Assembly (NCBI GenBank): GCA_947561585.1
Contig: CANNZV010001129.1
Span: forward strand, 330,901-394,900
DNA: 64,000 bases
Direction: 5' to 3'
Origin: Caprella mutica
Taxonomy: Eukaryota; Arthropoda; Malacostraca; Amphipoda; Caprellidae
A program made the translations under genes and the position numbers. Every line of letters begins with the position of its first letter. Positions within the stretch are counted from its first letter, which is position 1. This document shows, piece after piece, positions 1-13,075 of this stretch. Below the pieces are notes generated by a model, which was not told where the DNA came from, did not search any database, and was given only the letters and a program-made list of their open reading frames with translations.

Positions 1-1
1 G

Positions 2-991
2 GCAACTTTACCGGTTGGCCTTGGTGGACTAGGTTGTAGGAGAGCTGGAGATATTGCCTTGCCTGCTTTTGTGTCTTCAATGTATTCTGTGAGTGATTTG
101 GTTGAAACTATTCTTTCTAATATTAATATAGTCGATACCGGAGAGCTTACAGATGCAGTTGGGACATGGAGGCAGGGTTTACAGGCTGGTCTCCCGGTAC
201 CAGTCCATGAGTCCAGTCAAAAAGAATGGGATACACCACGGGCTCATTCATTAATGGAGAGTCTGTTGGCTAGAGCTGATCAGGTGGCAAGGGCACGACT
301 ATTATCTGCATCTCTTAAAGAAACTGGAGTGTGGTTGAACGCGATTCCCATACCGTCATTGGGTACACAGCTCGATCCAGAGGTCCTGAGGGTAGCCATT
401 GCTCTCAGAGTTGGTGCCAGAGTTTGTGAACTTCATTCTCGCCGCTGTGGCAGTGGGATGGATGTCAGAGGACTGCATGGCCTGTCTTGTAGGTACAGTT
501 CTGGGCGTCACCCAAGACATGCAGCAATGAATGATGTGGTAAAACGGGCTTTGCAGAGAGCAGGACTCCCTTCAGTACTTGAGCCTCCTGGACTTGACAG
601 AGGTGATGGTAAACGCCCAGATGGGATTACTGTGTTTCCTTACATGAATGGAAAGAGTCTGATTTGGGATTGCACGTGTGTCGACACATTTGCCGAGACA
701 CACCTCAATGATTCCGCAGTTGAGGCCGGATCAGCTGCCGGGGCTGCGGAGAACCGTAAACGTCAGAAATACTCCGCCCTTGGAGATGCATACATATTTG
801 AGCCAATTGTTATAGAGACCACAGGAGCGTACGGTAGAACGACCTCCTTAATCATGAAGTGCATAGGTAGACGCCTTGTTGAGACAACGCATGATCCAAG
901 GGAGTCTGCCTGGTTCCAACAGCGAATGGCTCTTGCGATCCAGAGAGGGAATGCCTTCAGCATCCTCTCAGCCGCGAAGGAGAGGTTTTAG
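2..991 (+). CDS. 3' part of non-LTR retrotransposon polyprotein (RLE-type endonuclease end), 5' cut by window
   Basis: The frame is open from base 2 to a TAG at 989-991, so the gene runs in from outside the window; the first codons read as protein and no start is needed. Counting from the codon at 59, the region around residues 1-100 fits the linker after a reverse transcriptase (its upstream residues LPVGLGGLG are typical of the RT thumb edge). Next comes a cysteine/histidine cluster (C123, C130, H140, C144, H151, H154), then an RPD at 186-188 and a D at 204 in IWDCTCVDT. The order Cys/His knuckle, RPD, D is that of the restriction-like (PD-(D/E)XK) endonuclease at the C-terminus of R2/NeSL/CRE-type elements, which nicks the target to prime reverse transcription. 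The RT catalytic domain is not in the window. The visible part has no frameshift, so the insertion looks young. The clade is not assigned. Confidence 0.75.
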   Translation, partial: ATLPVGLGGLGCRRAGDIALPAFVSSMYSVSDLVETILSNINIVDTGELTDAVGTWRQGLQAGLPVPVHESSQKEWDTPRAHSLMESLLARADQVARARLLSASLKETGVWLNAIPIPSLGTQLDPEVLRVAIALRVGARVCELHSRRCGSGMDVRGLHGLSCRYSSGRHPRHAAMNDVVKRALQRAGLPSVLEPPGLDRGDGKRPDGITVFPYMNGKSLIWDCTCVDTFAETHLNDSAVEAGSAAGAAENRKRQKYSALGDAYIFEPIVIETTGAYGRTTSLIMKCIGRRLVETTHDPRESAWFQQRMALAIQRGNAFSILSAAKERF

Positions 992-1100
992 AGGGTCGGG
1001 TCCACTCCTTCAGGGAACTCAACCCCTCACTCGTAGTTCCTGAAGGAATTTCCTCTTCTGTAAAGATTTTATCCTTCTTGTTTTTAATGGAAAAATATTG

Positions 1101-1135
<35 letters not shown>
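992..1135 (+). mobile_element. 3' UTR and poly(A) tail of the non-LTR retrotransposon
   Basis: A 115-base untranslated stretch follows the stop codon and ends in 29 uninterrupted A (1107-1135). It includes a small inverted repeat, TCCTTCAGGGAACTC with GTAGTTCCTGAAGGA (about 1006-1046), which could fold into a 3' hairpin. A poly(A) end directly before unrelated AT-rich DNA marks the 3' insertion boundary of a target-primed retroelement. The target duplication cannot be checked because the 5' end lies outside the window. Confidence 0.75.
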
Positions 1136-1138
<3 letters not shown>

Positions 1139-2579
1139 GACAATATAATAATGTCATCGACTCATCATTTGAAATAAGTTAGGAATATAAAAGCTACATT
1201 TATTTGTTTGTCAATATGCAAGGTTCTTCTTGTTCATGTCATGATGTCCATAATAGTTGACTTTAAGGCGATGGAATACATCCTCTACAACAAAAACAAC
1301 TGTAATTAAATGTCTAATCATTAAAATATTATGCAAGTTTCTTCGAGTGCATGATGTAAGGGCTTAATTCTCAGCCTATATGCAAGTTAGGCCTATCAGT
1401 CACATTGATGGACAGATTCACTTAGCCACTTGACTTAAAGATGGTGTGAGGAAGAATAAAATTCAACCCGCAATCCATTTTTCGGTAAGAAATCCTAATC
1501 TCATTAATATCCAAGATATTTAAGGGAAATTCATTTTGCTATAAAAGTGTTTATAAAAAAATATCATTTAGCTGTTAGTTATACTATATACACCTCAGAA
1601 TGAGAATGAAAAAACCTGGACAATGAACATCAATAAGTAACATATTATAAAGTGGGATTAGGGTAAGTTTCTATCTTCGATAAATGCACGAATGTATTCT
1701 ACTATAATTTTTAACAACTGAATATATCAATTTACACTCATTTTAAGAATTCAGCCTTTTTTCGTCCAAATGATCATATTTACCTCAAACAGGTTACCTG
1801 AACATTAAAGGATTCAGCGCTATATTTGAAGTCGGGAATAATCTTTGAATATTAATTGTTTAAAAAATTTCATTTTTTTGAAAAAGCTTCAAAACTTAAT
1901 AAGATAATTAAATTGGTAATTAAATTCCTTAATTTCTGGAATCTTATTAAGATGCAAATTGGTTTCAAGACTCTAGAGACCGTGTGACCGAATTCTCTCT
2001 CTTGGAATTGGTATAAGAAAAAAAATCCGTGGGAATCAAACTGTCGAAATACCTGTTCCAATAATAGGAATAGTCAGAACGAAAACAAAATATATTTAAT
2101 TAATTTGTACGTATGAGTATAGCATCTTTTTTTAAGTTGGTAAATATACTATATTTTTAATACTAAGATAATATAGTAGTATAACATCGTTTAAGCAGTA
2201 ATAAATATATGGAAGTATAATATTATTCATTTTTAAGGCATTCATAATAATTTAAGAGCATTACTTTTATATTATAATTATCATAAAACAAGAATAAAGT
2301 GAATACTTAATAGTGTTTTTGAAAGAATGAAACTACAAAAATGGATAATTATATTACGATGATGAAGCATTAGAAAATTTGTGTTTAAAAGCATTTCTAT
2401 ATTTGCGTAATAGTGATATCTTCTCATTGTTTTCCTGTTTGAATTTCAATGAGAGTTTTACACATTTAGAATAGATGCACCTGATGTCGAACTGAAAAGA
2501 GAGAGACAATCTTAAGGTCTAATAGGATTCGAACTTTACTTGTCGAAATGAACAGATAGGGAAAGTAATTGCAAAATGA
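1136..2579. other. anonymous AT-rich DNA
   Basis: No coding region, RNA gene or clear repeat was recognised. Short ORFs on either strand have low-complexity, compositionally random translations. Confidence 0.5.
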
Positions 2580-2801
2580 GCGGGTTAAATTCTAAGCTAT
2601 TGACAAGTTCAATTTTTTCGATCCAAAAAAAAAAACCTATGATTAAAATTAATATTTTATTCATCATTTTCATTGGTATCCATGATACTTGCAATTATCA
2701 TGGATAACAATTAAAATGACTAGTATAAATGTGAAATTATATAGTTTTCTCTTATATGTAATAAAATATGAAACCTGTTGATAAGTCAGAATTTACCCTT
2801 C
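2580..2801. mobile_element. decayed MITE copy, ATCGGAC-TIR family
   Basis: The left edge (GGGTTAAATTCTAAGC, then TATTGACAAGTTC) and right edge (GATAAGTCAGAATTTACCCT) are degenerate versions of the inverted ends of the better copy at 52632-52834. The centre shares ATTGGTATCCATGATACTTG with that copy. Length is about 220 bp, close to the 200-255 bp of the others. There is no coding capacity, so it is a non-autonomous element. The ends are weak, so exact borders are uncertain. Confidence 0.45.
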
Positions 2802-5800
2802 GTGTTAATTTACATATATTAGATAATTAAAGTTATTTTCGTTTGTATCATTATGCATATCTTCAATAGTGAGTATTATTATATAAACCGTCAAAATAAA
2901 GATATTGCACAAGAATATTGAATAGATTTCAAAGATCTATAATATAAATGGAAGTTCACTTATTATTCCCTTCATCATTTCAATTAAGAAACCTAATGGT
3001 ACACATCGTAATTGAATGTTTTAAATTTCTATATCATAGTAACAGTATATTAATTTATGTTATTTATTTTTCCATACTGTTTTATGAATTAACTGTGTAA
3101 TTAATTATTATGAGTGAACTGAATCAATCATCTTAGTAATTTAATATGATAATAAAATGACACTGATATTCCTAATCTTCAATCGATATCAACTTTTCAC
3201 CTCTCCTTCGAAATCAATCTCAAAATCACCGTGGACTTATTATCAGAGACAAATGCGGTATATTTTCAGACAGATATGGACAGTGTGTCACCAAAAGTGC
3301 AGACTCATGACTGATATCGCAGCAGAAGCTGATTTATGATAAAAACTTTCGAGGTTAAATATGGGGTATATTCACATTTCGTATGCTAGGTTTCAAAAAT
3401 TATGATCTGTCATGTGAATTGATACTAGGTATCAATAATAATTTATGAGAATATCAATCTATCAATTAATCTGAATATAAATACCAGCATTAAAGGTTGT
3501 ACTACCAAACAGTAATAGTATATTTTCAATTGAAAAGGTGTGTCAACTGACAGAGTGCAGATGAACAGTTCATTAACTGATTTACTTCTGAAAGCTCTTA
3601 GCACAATGGAGAGATGTTCTCCTGATGAAACACAACCTATGACTCCATTTACCCTGCATCTGATATTAGTATAGGAAAAAAATTAACCTAATTAAAAGAA
3701 AAATATCTTGGTAATGAACTTTCATCTGTATATCTTATATTTTATTAGTGAATTCAATCGACTGTTATTCATTTGATTTCCTTTTGTCAAATATATGTTT
3801 TAAATCATTTATAATCTTAATAAATCAAGTAGTTAGTGTGTATAATTGCTTAAAATTATAAATAAGTAGAAAGTTGATATAATTGAATAGTTAGTTTAAA
3901 ATATTGTGTTGGATTGTGTAATGCTCAGGTTGATATTTCATTGAATTCAATACTGCTGACAAAGAGTTGTGTCTTGTAAGTGTAATGGGTAGACACTCGC
4001 CTGTCTTCATGGAGTTAAATTATTTAATCCATCTCTTCTCAAACTGTAACTACATCATTAAATCACGCCAAGCCATGGCCCACATTGAAGAAGTAGGTGC
4101 AAAGGTTAGAAAATCTGTAATTCAAATTAATGTGATTCAATGTATTTTTGGTGTATTCAATTAATGCTTCTTGCTTTTAAAACGTATTATCATAAAATAA
4201 GGTAACTTCGATTGAAATTTATGGACCTTTGATACCTGCACCTAATGAATTTGGAATGGTAGTGGGCGAAAATATAGAGAACTATATGTCTATTATATGA
4301 AACCCTTACAAATTCAAACTAATGCAATAAATGAAATTGATATCTTTACTGGTTACAAATAACTTAGTATCCTAGTGTAATTTATATAATTAGAGACAGT
4401 TAATAGTTCACGCACAACCTCATTCACACGTCAATTCGTGAAACAGTCTGTTTTCATATTAATATAAATGATAAAAATGATTGAACTTAAACACCCACTG
4501 TGACACGTACTATCAAACTATAGCAATGTATTTATATTATAATATAAGTGACAAATGAACGAAATTAGGAAACATTAGGAATAATGTAACTTACCCTATT
4601 TAAAGTATAAATATCTTCATTACAGGCAGTTAAATGATTTAATTTTATTATTTTGTGTAATTCATTAATCAGAAAAGTCTGTGACTGTAATGTTCTTCCT
4701 CTATATTTTTTTCTTTCTCTCATGGTAGAAGTGATATCAATTTCCTGTGCCGATGAAGTCATTCATTATATCAGGGAAAATTATCTGAATATATAAATAT
4801 TAGTTAATATTTATAAAAAAAAAATTGTTTTAAATCACTGGAGAATAAATAAATATCTTATATGGAGAGTTTGATACGAATGCTATGTTTAGATGTAAAA
4901 ATATCAATAATTTTATTGCCATCTGATATATTTCAACATTATGGATACTGAAACTATCGTTCAGACCATGAAGATTAACAGATACATCAAAATATTTTTC
5001 TAGACTCTAATTTTGTCAACTACAATATGACTCCCAACCACATGTCAACTGTGACTTGTCCATCCGTTTATTCAATATTGTTGTTTTGAAGATAGAAAGA
5101 ATCTCTAAAGACATGATTGCCAAAATAGAACCAAAATACCCAGCAAATATCTTGGAGAAAAAAAGAAGCGGAAGTAATTACTTGACAAACACTCTGATTG
5201 GTGCCAGGAAGAGAAAAAGAACAAGAAAAACAAGTGAACCTTTTTTGAGAAGAAAAACAAGAGGAGCTAAAAATAATATAAAGTAGTTATTTTCGGGTGA
5301 ATATCAATAATGTATTGTATTTTAATCTTACATGAGGTTATAAGTATGCTCTGCAAATACACTTCTTAAATGGAACATCGTTAATCAATTAAAAACTGTT
5401 AGAATCTACTATATTCTGTTCTTTCAACTATTAAAACATCCTTCAAACATCATCCGAAAATGAATACTTTCAAATGTTAAAAAAACGTAGCAAATCGTGG
5501 GAGTGTAATTTCTCATGAATTGGGGAAAGGTAATTGGGATTTTTTTTATGATTCACACTTCAAGGATTCTTATTTCATTATATGAGGCGGCTTCATTAGA
5601 ATATTCAATTCTAATGATAATATTCCAAGATATATAATTCTTCAAAACAATATCTAATTGATTGTCCTGACCTAATTAATATGAGTGCTTTTAATTGCAG
5701 AACAAAAATTGCACAATGCAGAACAAGCAAGAATGAGCCTCGAATATTTTGTTTCAGAAATTAAATTATTGACCATTAACCGCGTTACAACATATTTAGT

Positions 5801-6966
5801 GCACACAGAGCTTTAATAATGGTAAGCAGACGATGAGGATAGTAACTTTTACATACGAATTTAGGCATTATAATTACCCATGACTCTTTTCTTTATTTTA
5901 TATATAGATAAATACCAACTGTAAGAGCATTCTAGAACTAGAACACTCGCAGTACACGAAAAGTGTATGTTACCACAGGACTATTGATTTGATAAACAGA
6001 AATTTTTAAAAGTCAAATTGGTTTATGACCTATGATACTACCCACTTTCCGTCTAATACAACTACTGTCCGAGCACAGCGACGTTAACCTATATAATTGT
6101 ATTTATATACATATAACTTAATAGTAAGATATGCACTATTTTAATTGATAAATGTATATGTTTTGTTATATTTTCATTCGTCGCTAGCTTCCAGAACTTT
6201 TCAAACTTCTTTGTGTATGATTTATAGTTATTTTTATCGCAAATTATGTATTGATTACTTATGCATAATGATGAAATAATACAAGTTGAACTAGAAGTGT
6301 CGGACACATTTCAAGTCCTCATATCTTCTAGACTATCAATGGTAGAAATTCATCTGGTACCATTTCAAATATTAATTCAACAAGTCTTTTGAATCGTTAA
6401 TCAATTTCTTTTTATATAATACCAAAATGTTTCCAAGCCTTCTTTAACAGCCTGTACGATTGCATGAATAAAAACCAAACCATTTTAATGCATAACCAAG
6501 ATAATTTGATTTTAAATTAAGTCAAATGAGTTATGATCAATTTAACATGCAAAGTAAACTCATAATTATTTGGTTGGTAAAGATACGCAATAGCATTCAA
6601 AATGAAAATATGTGTTTATCATATTTACTGAAATTTATTAAAATTTATCATAAAATTAAATTGAATACAAAGTTGTTAAGATAAAATGTAAAACAACAAA
6701 TACAAAACTCAATCAAAAAAAGTATTCAAAAGTGATTAATTTTTTTTTGAATGACTATATAATTAAAAAACTGACTATGAAAATGATGTAAAATAAAAAT
6801 ATAGTTATGGAATATTATTCACTTGTAATCATTTGCTTAAAGTTAAAATTGACTCATACATTTTCTTCCAAATCATACTATTTTATGTCGTTAAGTTTGG
6901 ACAACAACAAAATTTATCGTCTCTTTTCACGACTGATGGCTTGGCCGAAGGCGACATATCCTGTCT
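2802..6966. other. anonymous AT-rich DNA
   Basis: No gene or organised repeat was recognised over about 4.2 kb. The longest ORF (5056-5286, 76 codons) is a Lys/Arg-rich product of A-rich sequence, has no recognisable domain and is not called. Confidence 0.5.
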
Positions 6967-7052
6967 ACAATAAATTAGTAGTCTGTAGAATAATAAATCA
7001 TTCGTTTGTAGAAAAATAAATTATTAGCTTGTAGAATAATAAATTATTAGTC
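6967..7052. repeat. short tandem repeat, about 25-bp unit, 3-4 copies
   Basis: Successive units share TTGTAGAATAATAAATTATT with a few substitutions. It is a small minisatellite with no coding role visible. Confidence 0.65.
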
Positions 7053-8252
7053 TCAACCTTTATCTAATGCAATCAAAAATTGATTTGTGGCTCCTACCTA
7101 TAATCTATTTGGAAAAATTGTCAACTTAACAGGAAAAACCTTATTGGATGAAATATTAAAATTAGGATGATATTTTATCATGCTAGCGAGAATGGATATA
7201 ATATCAATATGAGATTTTATAAATTTTCATTAAAAAAGTATGATAGGTGGAGTAGAAATTCTATATAAAAAACTTAAGCTAGGTCACTATATAGAGTTTA
7301 CCTAATTATATTGAAATCAATAGATATATAGAAAATGCACAAAATAGATCTTTTAAAACAATTTCATTATACAGGTTAGGCTTTCAACATAATATTTAAA
7401 TTAAGAAAAGTTGGTTGATTGAAACCAATTAAATAAAATCAAAGGTTATTTTCAAATATGAAAATATTATCAGTAATATTCAAATAAATATTAATAGTTT
7501 AATAAACCTCTTCATCATGAAAATCGATATGTTAGTTTTCAATGAGATTAAATTCAAATGAAGCGGACATATCGCAAAGGTCTAATAATTCAACAAAATT
7601 GATTCAAAAGATATATTGATTTATTGATATCTCCTCTTGAAAATAAAGAAAAATTGTGCGACTAATTCAAAATTAGAAACGCTATCTTTCGAATCATGAA
7701 GTCAATCATATTCCATTCTTATTAATTCGTGCTATCAAAATATTGTTAGATCCCTGGAACTGCAGAGGTTCACACAGAGAAAGAACAGTCTACTGAGAAT
7801 ACTCTAACTAATTTCTCAAAAAATAAATTCAGAATAAGTGTTCCGTGCAGTGGCTAGCGAGTATCTTTACAGTGTGTCGTGTGGACTGTAGTGACAAAAA
7901 GGAACTTTTTAACAAATCACTGCAGTAGTAACTTGATCATCATTTTATAGCTTTTTATTGGTTTCTAACGAAACATTCAATAATTTCAGTGTTCAACTGA
8001 ATTATGTAAGGATGATACAACTTGAATATTAACGAATTCCAATATAGATGAACTTAATAGCATCCAATTTAAAAAGTATTCATAATATTTTCTGATTTTT
8101 CGTGTGTAGATGAAAAAATATAAATAAAAACTTTTTTAATGCGGATAGAATAGCCCTTTATAACATTAGCCTTGGAAGAAAGATACTTAATAGATGATGT
8201 CAAAGAAATGTATCTTCGCATGATATAAATTTTTCTAATCATAATAATAAAG
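7053..8252. other. anonymous AT-rich DNA
   Basis: Nothing recognisable was seen. Confidence 0.5.
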
Positions 8253-8363
8253 GGTCAGTTTGGATCCCACGCTGTGCTCTTGCTGCTCCCTGACTGCCGT
8301 GGTGACGACTCCAATCGGCTTAAGCTGCATCACACCTCGAACCTGCTGCTATTTTCAATTGGG
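8253..8363 (+). repeat. GC-richer dispersed repeat, copy 1
   Basis: This 110-bp block is noticeably richer in GC than its surroundings. It matches 30914-31019 in the opposite orientation: both contain GGTCAGTTTGG, TCCCACGCTG, GCTCTTGCTGCTCC, AATCGGCTTA/GATCGGCTTA and ACCTGCT followed by CTATTTTCA. Conservation between two distant copies shows a mobile repeat family. The class (SINE, LTR fragment or other) cannot be set from these copies. Confidence 0.7.
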
Positions 8364-10059
8364 AAGCAAATTATCAAAAAATCATTACGGATTTACTTCT
8401 CTTTGACTGTACAGTACACTATGTACATAGATTGATTATACAGTATAAACTATAATTTTATTTTTCGATATATTGATTATTGAATGAATCATATAATAAT
8501 TAAATTTTCTCATTAAATTACAGTTACTTCTACGAAAATCTTCAACGTTTAATTATTTCACTCTTGTATTTCCACAGTCCTTCAAATCATTACTAAATGC
8601 ATTGAAGCTTTCCCATGGAATATATCTGAGGGAATGATAATAATTTGTGTGCAGTTTTCATCGCTTGAAATTTTAATTTATAGCATTCGAATAGTGAGGC
8701 ATTATTCGAAAGAGAAAAGAGAAAGAGAGAGAGATTTTGAAAGGTCTGAAGTATCGCCTCATATATAAGATGTGCGATGCTATTAATATTGAAAACGAAT
8801 TGCTAGCGAGGTTATTTCACGCGTGTTACCATTAATATAGAAAACTGATCTACAGGAAGATTCTTATCATGTATCATTGTGTATACAATGATAAATTGCT
8901 CCACTTAATTGCTTGGAAAATTAATATGGGGATCTATTATGTGTTTTATTCTTAATGGGGAATGTTATTTGAAGAGAAAATATATCAGGTAAGAAATACA
9001 TTTGCATAACTGAATAAAACTGAATTATGATGAAAATTAACTTTTAATCTGAGTAAAAATATTGTACAATAAAAGTTCAATTTCTAAGCCTCATGTGATA
9101 CAACATTTTATTATAATATGTCTGACGTCTGTATCACAATAGTGTTATACAAATATTAAATTAATAATAGCAAGAATTAAACTTCAATAACGTCTGGCTT
9201 TTCAGTATTACCTAAAATTATGATTTTAAATTAATAAGTAACTTAAAATTATTAAAATGTAATCACATAAAAATTATTTTTAACGATTACTGTACATCTA
9301 TTAAATAATCCTAACTAAAATTAATAATTACCATAAAATTCGTATAATTTACTTTAATATTCTTCCTAAAGTAGTTTTAAATAATTGGTTAAACCTCAAA
9401 GTGAGATTACAAAGACCTGAACATATAAAGAAATAATATATTGTTAAAATAAAGAATTGAATTACAGTTCATTAGGAATAGAACCCCTGCCCCCGGCATA
9501 GTAAATTAATACTCCATTACTGTTGTAAGAATATGCTATAGAAATATTCTTCAATTGTTCATAAACTGAATGAAGATACAATACATTAATTATTAAGGGA
9601 ATGTTTTATTTTTCTGCAGACTAAATAAATCACTACTCATGTTTTATTAAATGGTTTATTGCAGTACGAATAATTTGATATTTTGAGATTGTTTACAAAA
9701 TATTCTTCAAATTATTTTACGTTCAAGAATATGGTGGATTCACAGAAGATTGAATGAGTCCTCCCTAGATCTTCAATGGCACCAGCATAAATTTCTATCT
9801 AATTATCACATAATAGGGAAGTATAAATATTTTAGTGTTTTTAAAATGTCTCAATTTGAACTCAAATAGTGATTTTATGAGTATTAGTGTAAATTATGAT
9901 AGAAGAATCTAAAGAAGTATTAAATCGAAATGTGTATGCTGTTGCATATGAATAAAATGATATGTATATTGTATAATAATTGTATGTATTGAGTTGAATC
10001 TGTATCTCAGTATGTAAGAAAATACAAACAAAAATTGTTCATACATCTATAATATATAG
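8364..10059. other. anonymous AT-rich DNA
   Basis: No gene was seen. A short GA-rich stretch lies at about 8700-8735. Confidence 0.5.
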
Positions 10060-10245
10060 AAGTTGAATTGCTCGAAAACAGTTGCTTGGAAGAAAATTGC
10101 TCGAAAAGAATTGCACGAATGAACAATTGCTAGAATGAACAATTGCTCGAAAAACAATTGCCGAACACTATAATAATTTGATCGAATGAATAAGTGTTCA
10201 AATGATAAATTGGTCTAATAATCATATTGCTCGCAGTGTTCGAAT
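10060..10245. repeat. degenerate short repeat cluster (AATTGCTCGAAAA motif)
   Basis: The motif AATTGCTCGAAAA or a close variant recurs about every 15-20 bases (for example AATTGCACGAATGAAC, AATTGCTAGAATGAAC, AATTGCTCGAAAAAC). It is a decayed minisatellite. Confidence 0.55.
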
Positions 10246-12999
10246 TAATAATAAGTCAGTTAATAATGAAGTTGAATTATATTGAATAAATTTCGACTAA
10301 CAGTTCTTGTTTCTAATTAATAATTTATAGTTACTGTATTTCATATTTTTCTTCGAGAGTGTTTACTATCAATCATTGTAATATCGTTTTTAAATTTTTC
10401 TTTTTCTTATTTTGGCTCCAACGATGCATTCTTATAGGACTAGGTAGGGTTGTTAGGTTTCAGCAACTCGTGCTATGGGAACTGCCGATCCAAGAAGGGA
10501 GCGGTTGCTCCCAAGACATTTTGCATGACCTCTGGTATTCGTGCCACTTAATGGCTACATTTTCGGTTGTCCTTATGTTGATAACTCTTCCTCTTCTCCT
10601 ACATTAAACAACTGATTATTTGAAATTTGAATATTTGATCAATTGATCATTCGGCCAATAACATTTGTTCCTTAGATAGTTTGTCGAAAGTCAGTAGATA
10701 ATCATAAATTGAAATCACTACAATTAGATGAAACTAAACAGTCCATGTTATCGGAAATTTATAAAAATTCAAAGTTTATAAATTTCAAAGTTTCTCTTCA
10801 AATGGTTGAATGAAAATATTATTTTTAAAATTTAATTATTTAATAACTGTATTATTTTCATTAAAAAAATGAAAATTCACTGCTTTTAGTTCTTATGCAA
10901 ATTCTTAATCTATGGATTAAAAAACAACGAATATACAAAAAACTTCAACAAAATACATAAACAAATATATAGAGCATAGCTTCTTATAACTATAAATTAT
11001 TGATAATCTTTCCCCTAGAATATTTTAACTTCACATTCTTTTTAAAATTTATCAGCCAATCAAATATAACGTAGACCACTTTACCATTTCACAAGATGAG
11101 AAGAGAATAAGTGTTCTATGTTTAATTTTGTGTTCATAGACCACTTTGACACACTCAAGAGGAGTATTGCTATTAATCGGAGATTAATTATCTATCAATC
11201 CAATCGATATATAACATATTTTCGAAACCCTGTCAGTCTATTGTGTTTCGTGGAACATTTTCGACTAATCATGATGTTTATATTAAGATATTTACGATAA
11301 AATACGACTAATATTTACTACAAAGGACAAAAATGAACGCTAGGTACTTTATTAAATTACAGTGAACAAGGCTGTTCAACATAACAGCATAATTCCTCTA
11401 AGTGATCGAACTTTAACTCAATATGAGTTTCAAAAGTTTATTCGAAGCTCACGTATCTCATTCGAATATTACAACTTTAAAGTTGCTCAATAATATGAGC
11501 AATAGTTAGGTAATTTGAAGGCGATGATATTCCATAACTTACAAGAGAATGTCTCTGAGCAATGCAATTGGGACGGGTGCAAAGGAGAAACTAAAGGAGA
11601 AATATGGTGGGGCCGTAAAAAAATATCTTTCGCCTCATATTAGTCTTCGACGGTCTCCTCCTAATCATCCTATATTCTAACCTTCTTTGTCCATCTCCTT
11701 CCTTATCTTCTTTATCACCATAATATTATATTATTAGGATATCCATCTATCACCATTGTAATCTATTACCGCACCATAATCTTCTACAGCCCTTCCATAA
11801 TTTCCGTTCAGTCTAATGAACTGAAAAAACTCTCAGTTACAAAAAATAGTAAATTATGTTTTCATCATTTTAATGTTTCCAAAGTTAGTTTCTATAGACT
11901 CTGAGCACTAATTAGATAGTTTTTAATGTAATTTCTGCATGTATCATCTAACATGAATACCAGTCAAATGGGCTGGAAAATTATTCGCGGTTATTTGTGG
12001 TCAAAGAATATAGGGGCGGTTCCGATCGAGTCATAGGAGAGTTCCACTAAATATGACCAAAAATGTAGAGCCGTCCGATAATTTCAACCTTACCTTATCT
12101 ACATGAGTAACATACAAATAAAATGTGTGCCATGGAGCATCCGCAATAATTTTATCTCAATTTACTCATTAGTCCTACAGTGAATTAACAATCCACTGCT
12201 CACAGTTTAATCTAAACGTCTGTATCCATCAGGGATAAATTTGTACAATAATAGTGTTTGAAATTGTAGAATGAGAGTCTATTGTGCAATGTACTAGGGT
12301 AAGTTCAGAGAAATAGGTCAGTTCTACATTCGTGATCATATTTGAATATGAATAGTTATCTTATATATCAATTGGTATTCATGATATCTGCAGGACTATT
12401 CTTAACTTAGAGAAAATTCGGAGCCACTCAGTTGGTGCTATTTACGATCTAGAGATACACTAAATTATTACCAAATTACTCTGATATCAGCTCAAGAAAT
12501 GGTGTCGATAACTAAATTTCATCTAATTCATTTGGAATTATTGGCATTAAAGCGGAATCATAGATAATGATTATTACATAAATTGAACAAATATCAGTGT
12601 CCAGTACTTTATTATGCTATAGGTATTAATGTATATGTTGTGCTATGCATTGTGCTATTTTTCCTGTGGCGATAAAGTAGCGTCTGTTGTCACCATTTTA
12701 ATATGGCAATATATTTTGGAGTAACTTTCGGGGGAACAATATACTTGGGGAAATTTCCCTGAAAGTTATTCAAGCTAATCTTTCACCAAGCTATTATAGA
12801 GCTGTTTGTTTTTGAAGCACATACCATACACAATGCTCCAGTGCTAATTGTAAAATGATGGGCTATGAGCAATTGAGAGTGAAAGCACCGGAGGAGGAAA
12901 ATGGGTACTATCTTAAAGATAAGCAAAGGACAAACAGAGTTTATTGTTTGATAGCATGGAAACAGCATGTTGTTACCGTGGACTATTACCTTGCAAGGA
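10246..12999. other. anonymous AT-rich DNA with one GC-richer island
   Basis: No gene was recognised. A GC-richer stretch at about 10410-10605 has an 82-codon ORF (10359-10607) with a hydrophobic, unrecognised product. A short inverted repeat at 12719-12775 pairs GTAACTTTCGGGG with CCCTGAAAGTTAT. Around 12296-12405 there are matches (GGTAAGTTC and AATTGGTATTCATGATA) to the ATCGGAC MITE family, too weak to call a full copy. Confidence 0.45.
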
Positions 13000-13075
13000 C
13001 TTTAGCAACGTCAGTCGCCTAGTAACGTCTATCGTCTAGCAAAGTCTATCATCTAGCAGCATTGATAATTTCAAC
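13000..13075. repeat. short tandem repeat, 17-18-bp unit, about 4 copies
   Basis: Units such as GTCTATCGTCTAGCAA and GTCTATCATCTAGCAG follow one another with small changes. It is a local minisatellite without coding capacity. Confidence 0.6.

Noticed and set aside
5056..5286. 76-codon Lys/Arg-rich ORF
   Set aside because: The composition follows an A-rich stretch; no domain, no splice context and no repeat homologue were seen.
10359..10607. 82-codon ORF over the GC-richer island
   Set aside because: The first part is Phe-rich from T runs and the rest is not recognisable; other frames are broken.
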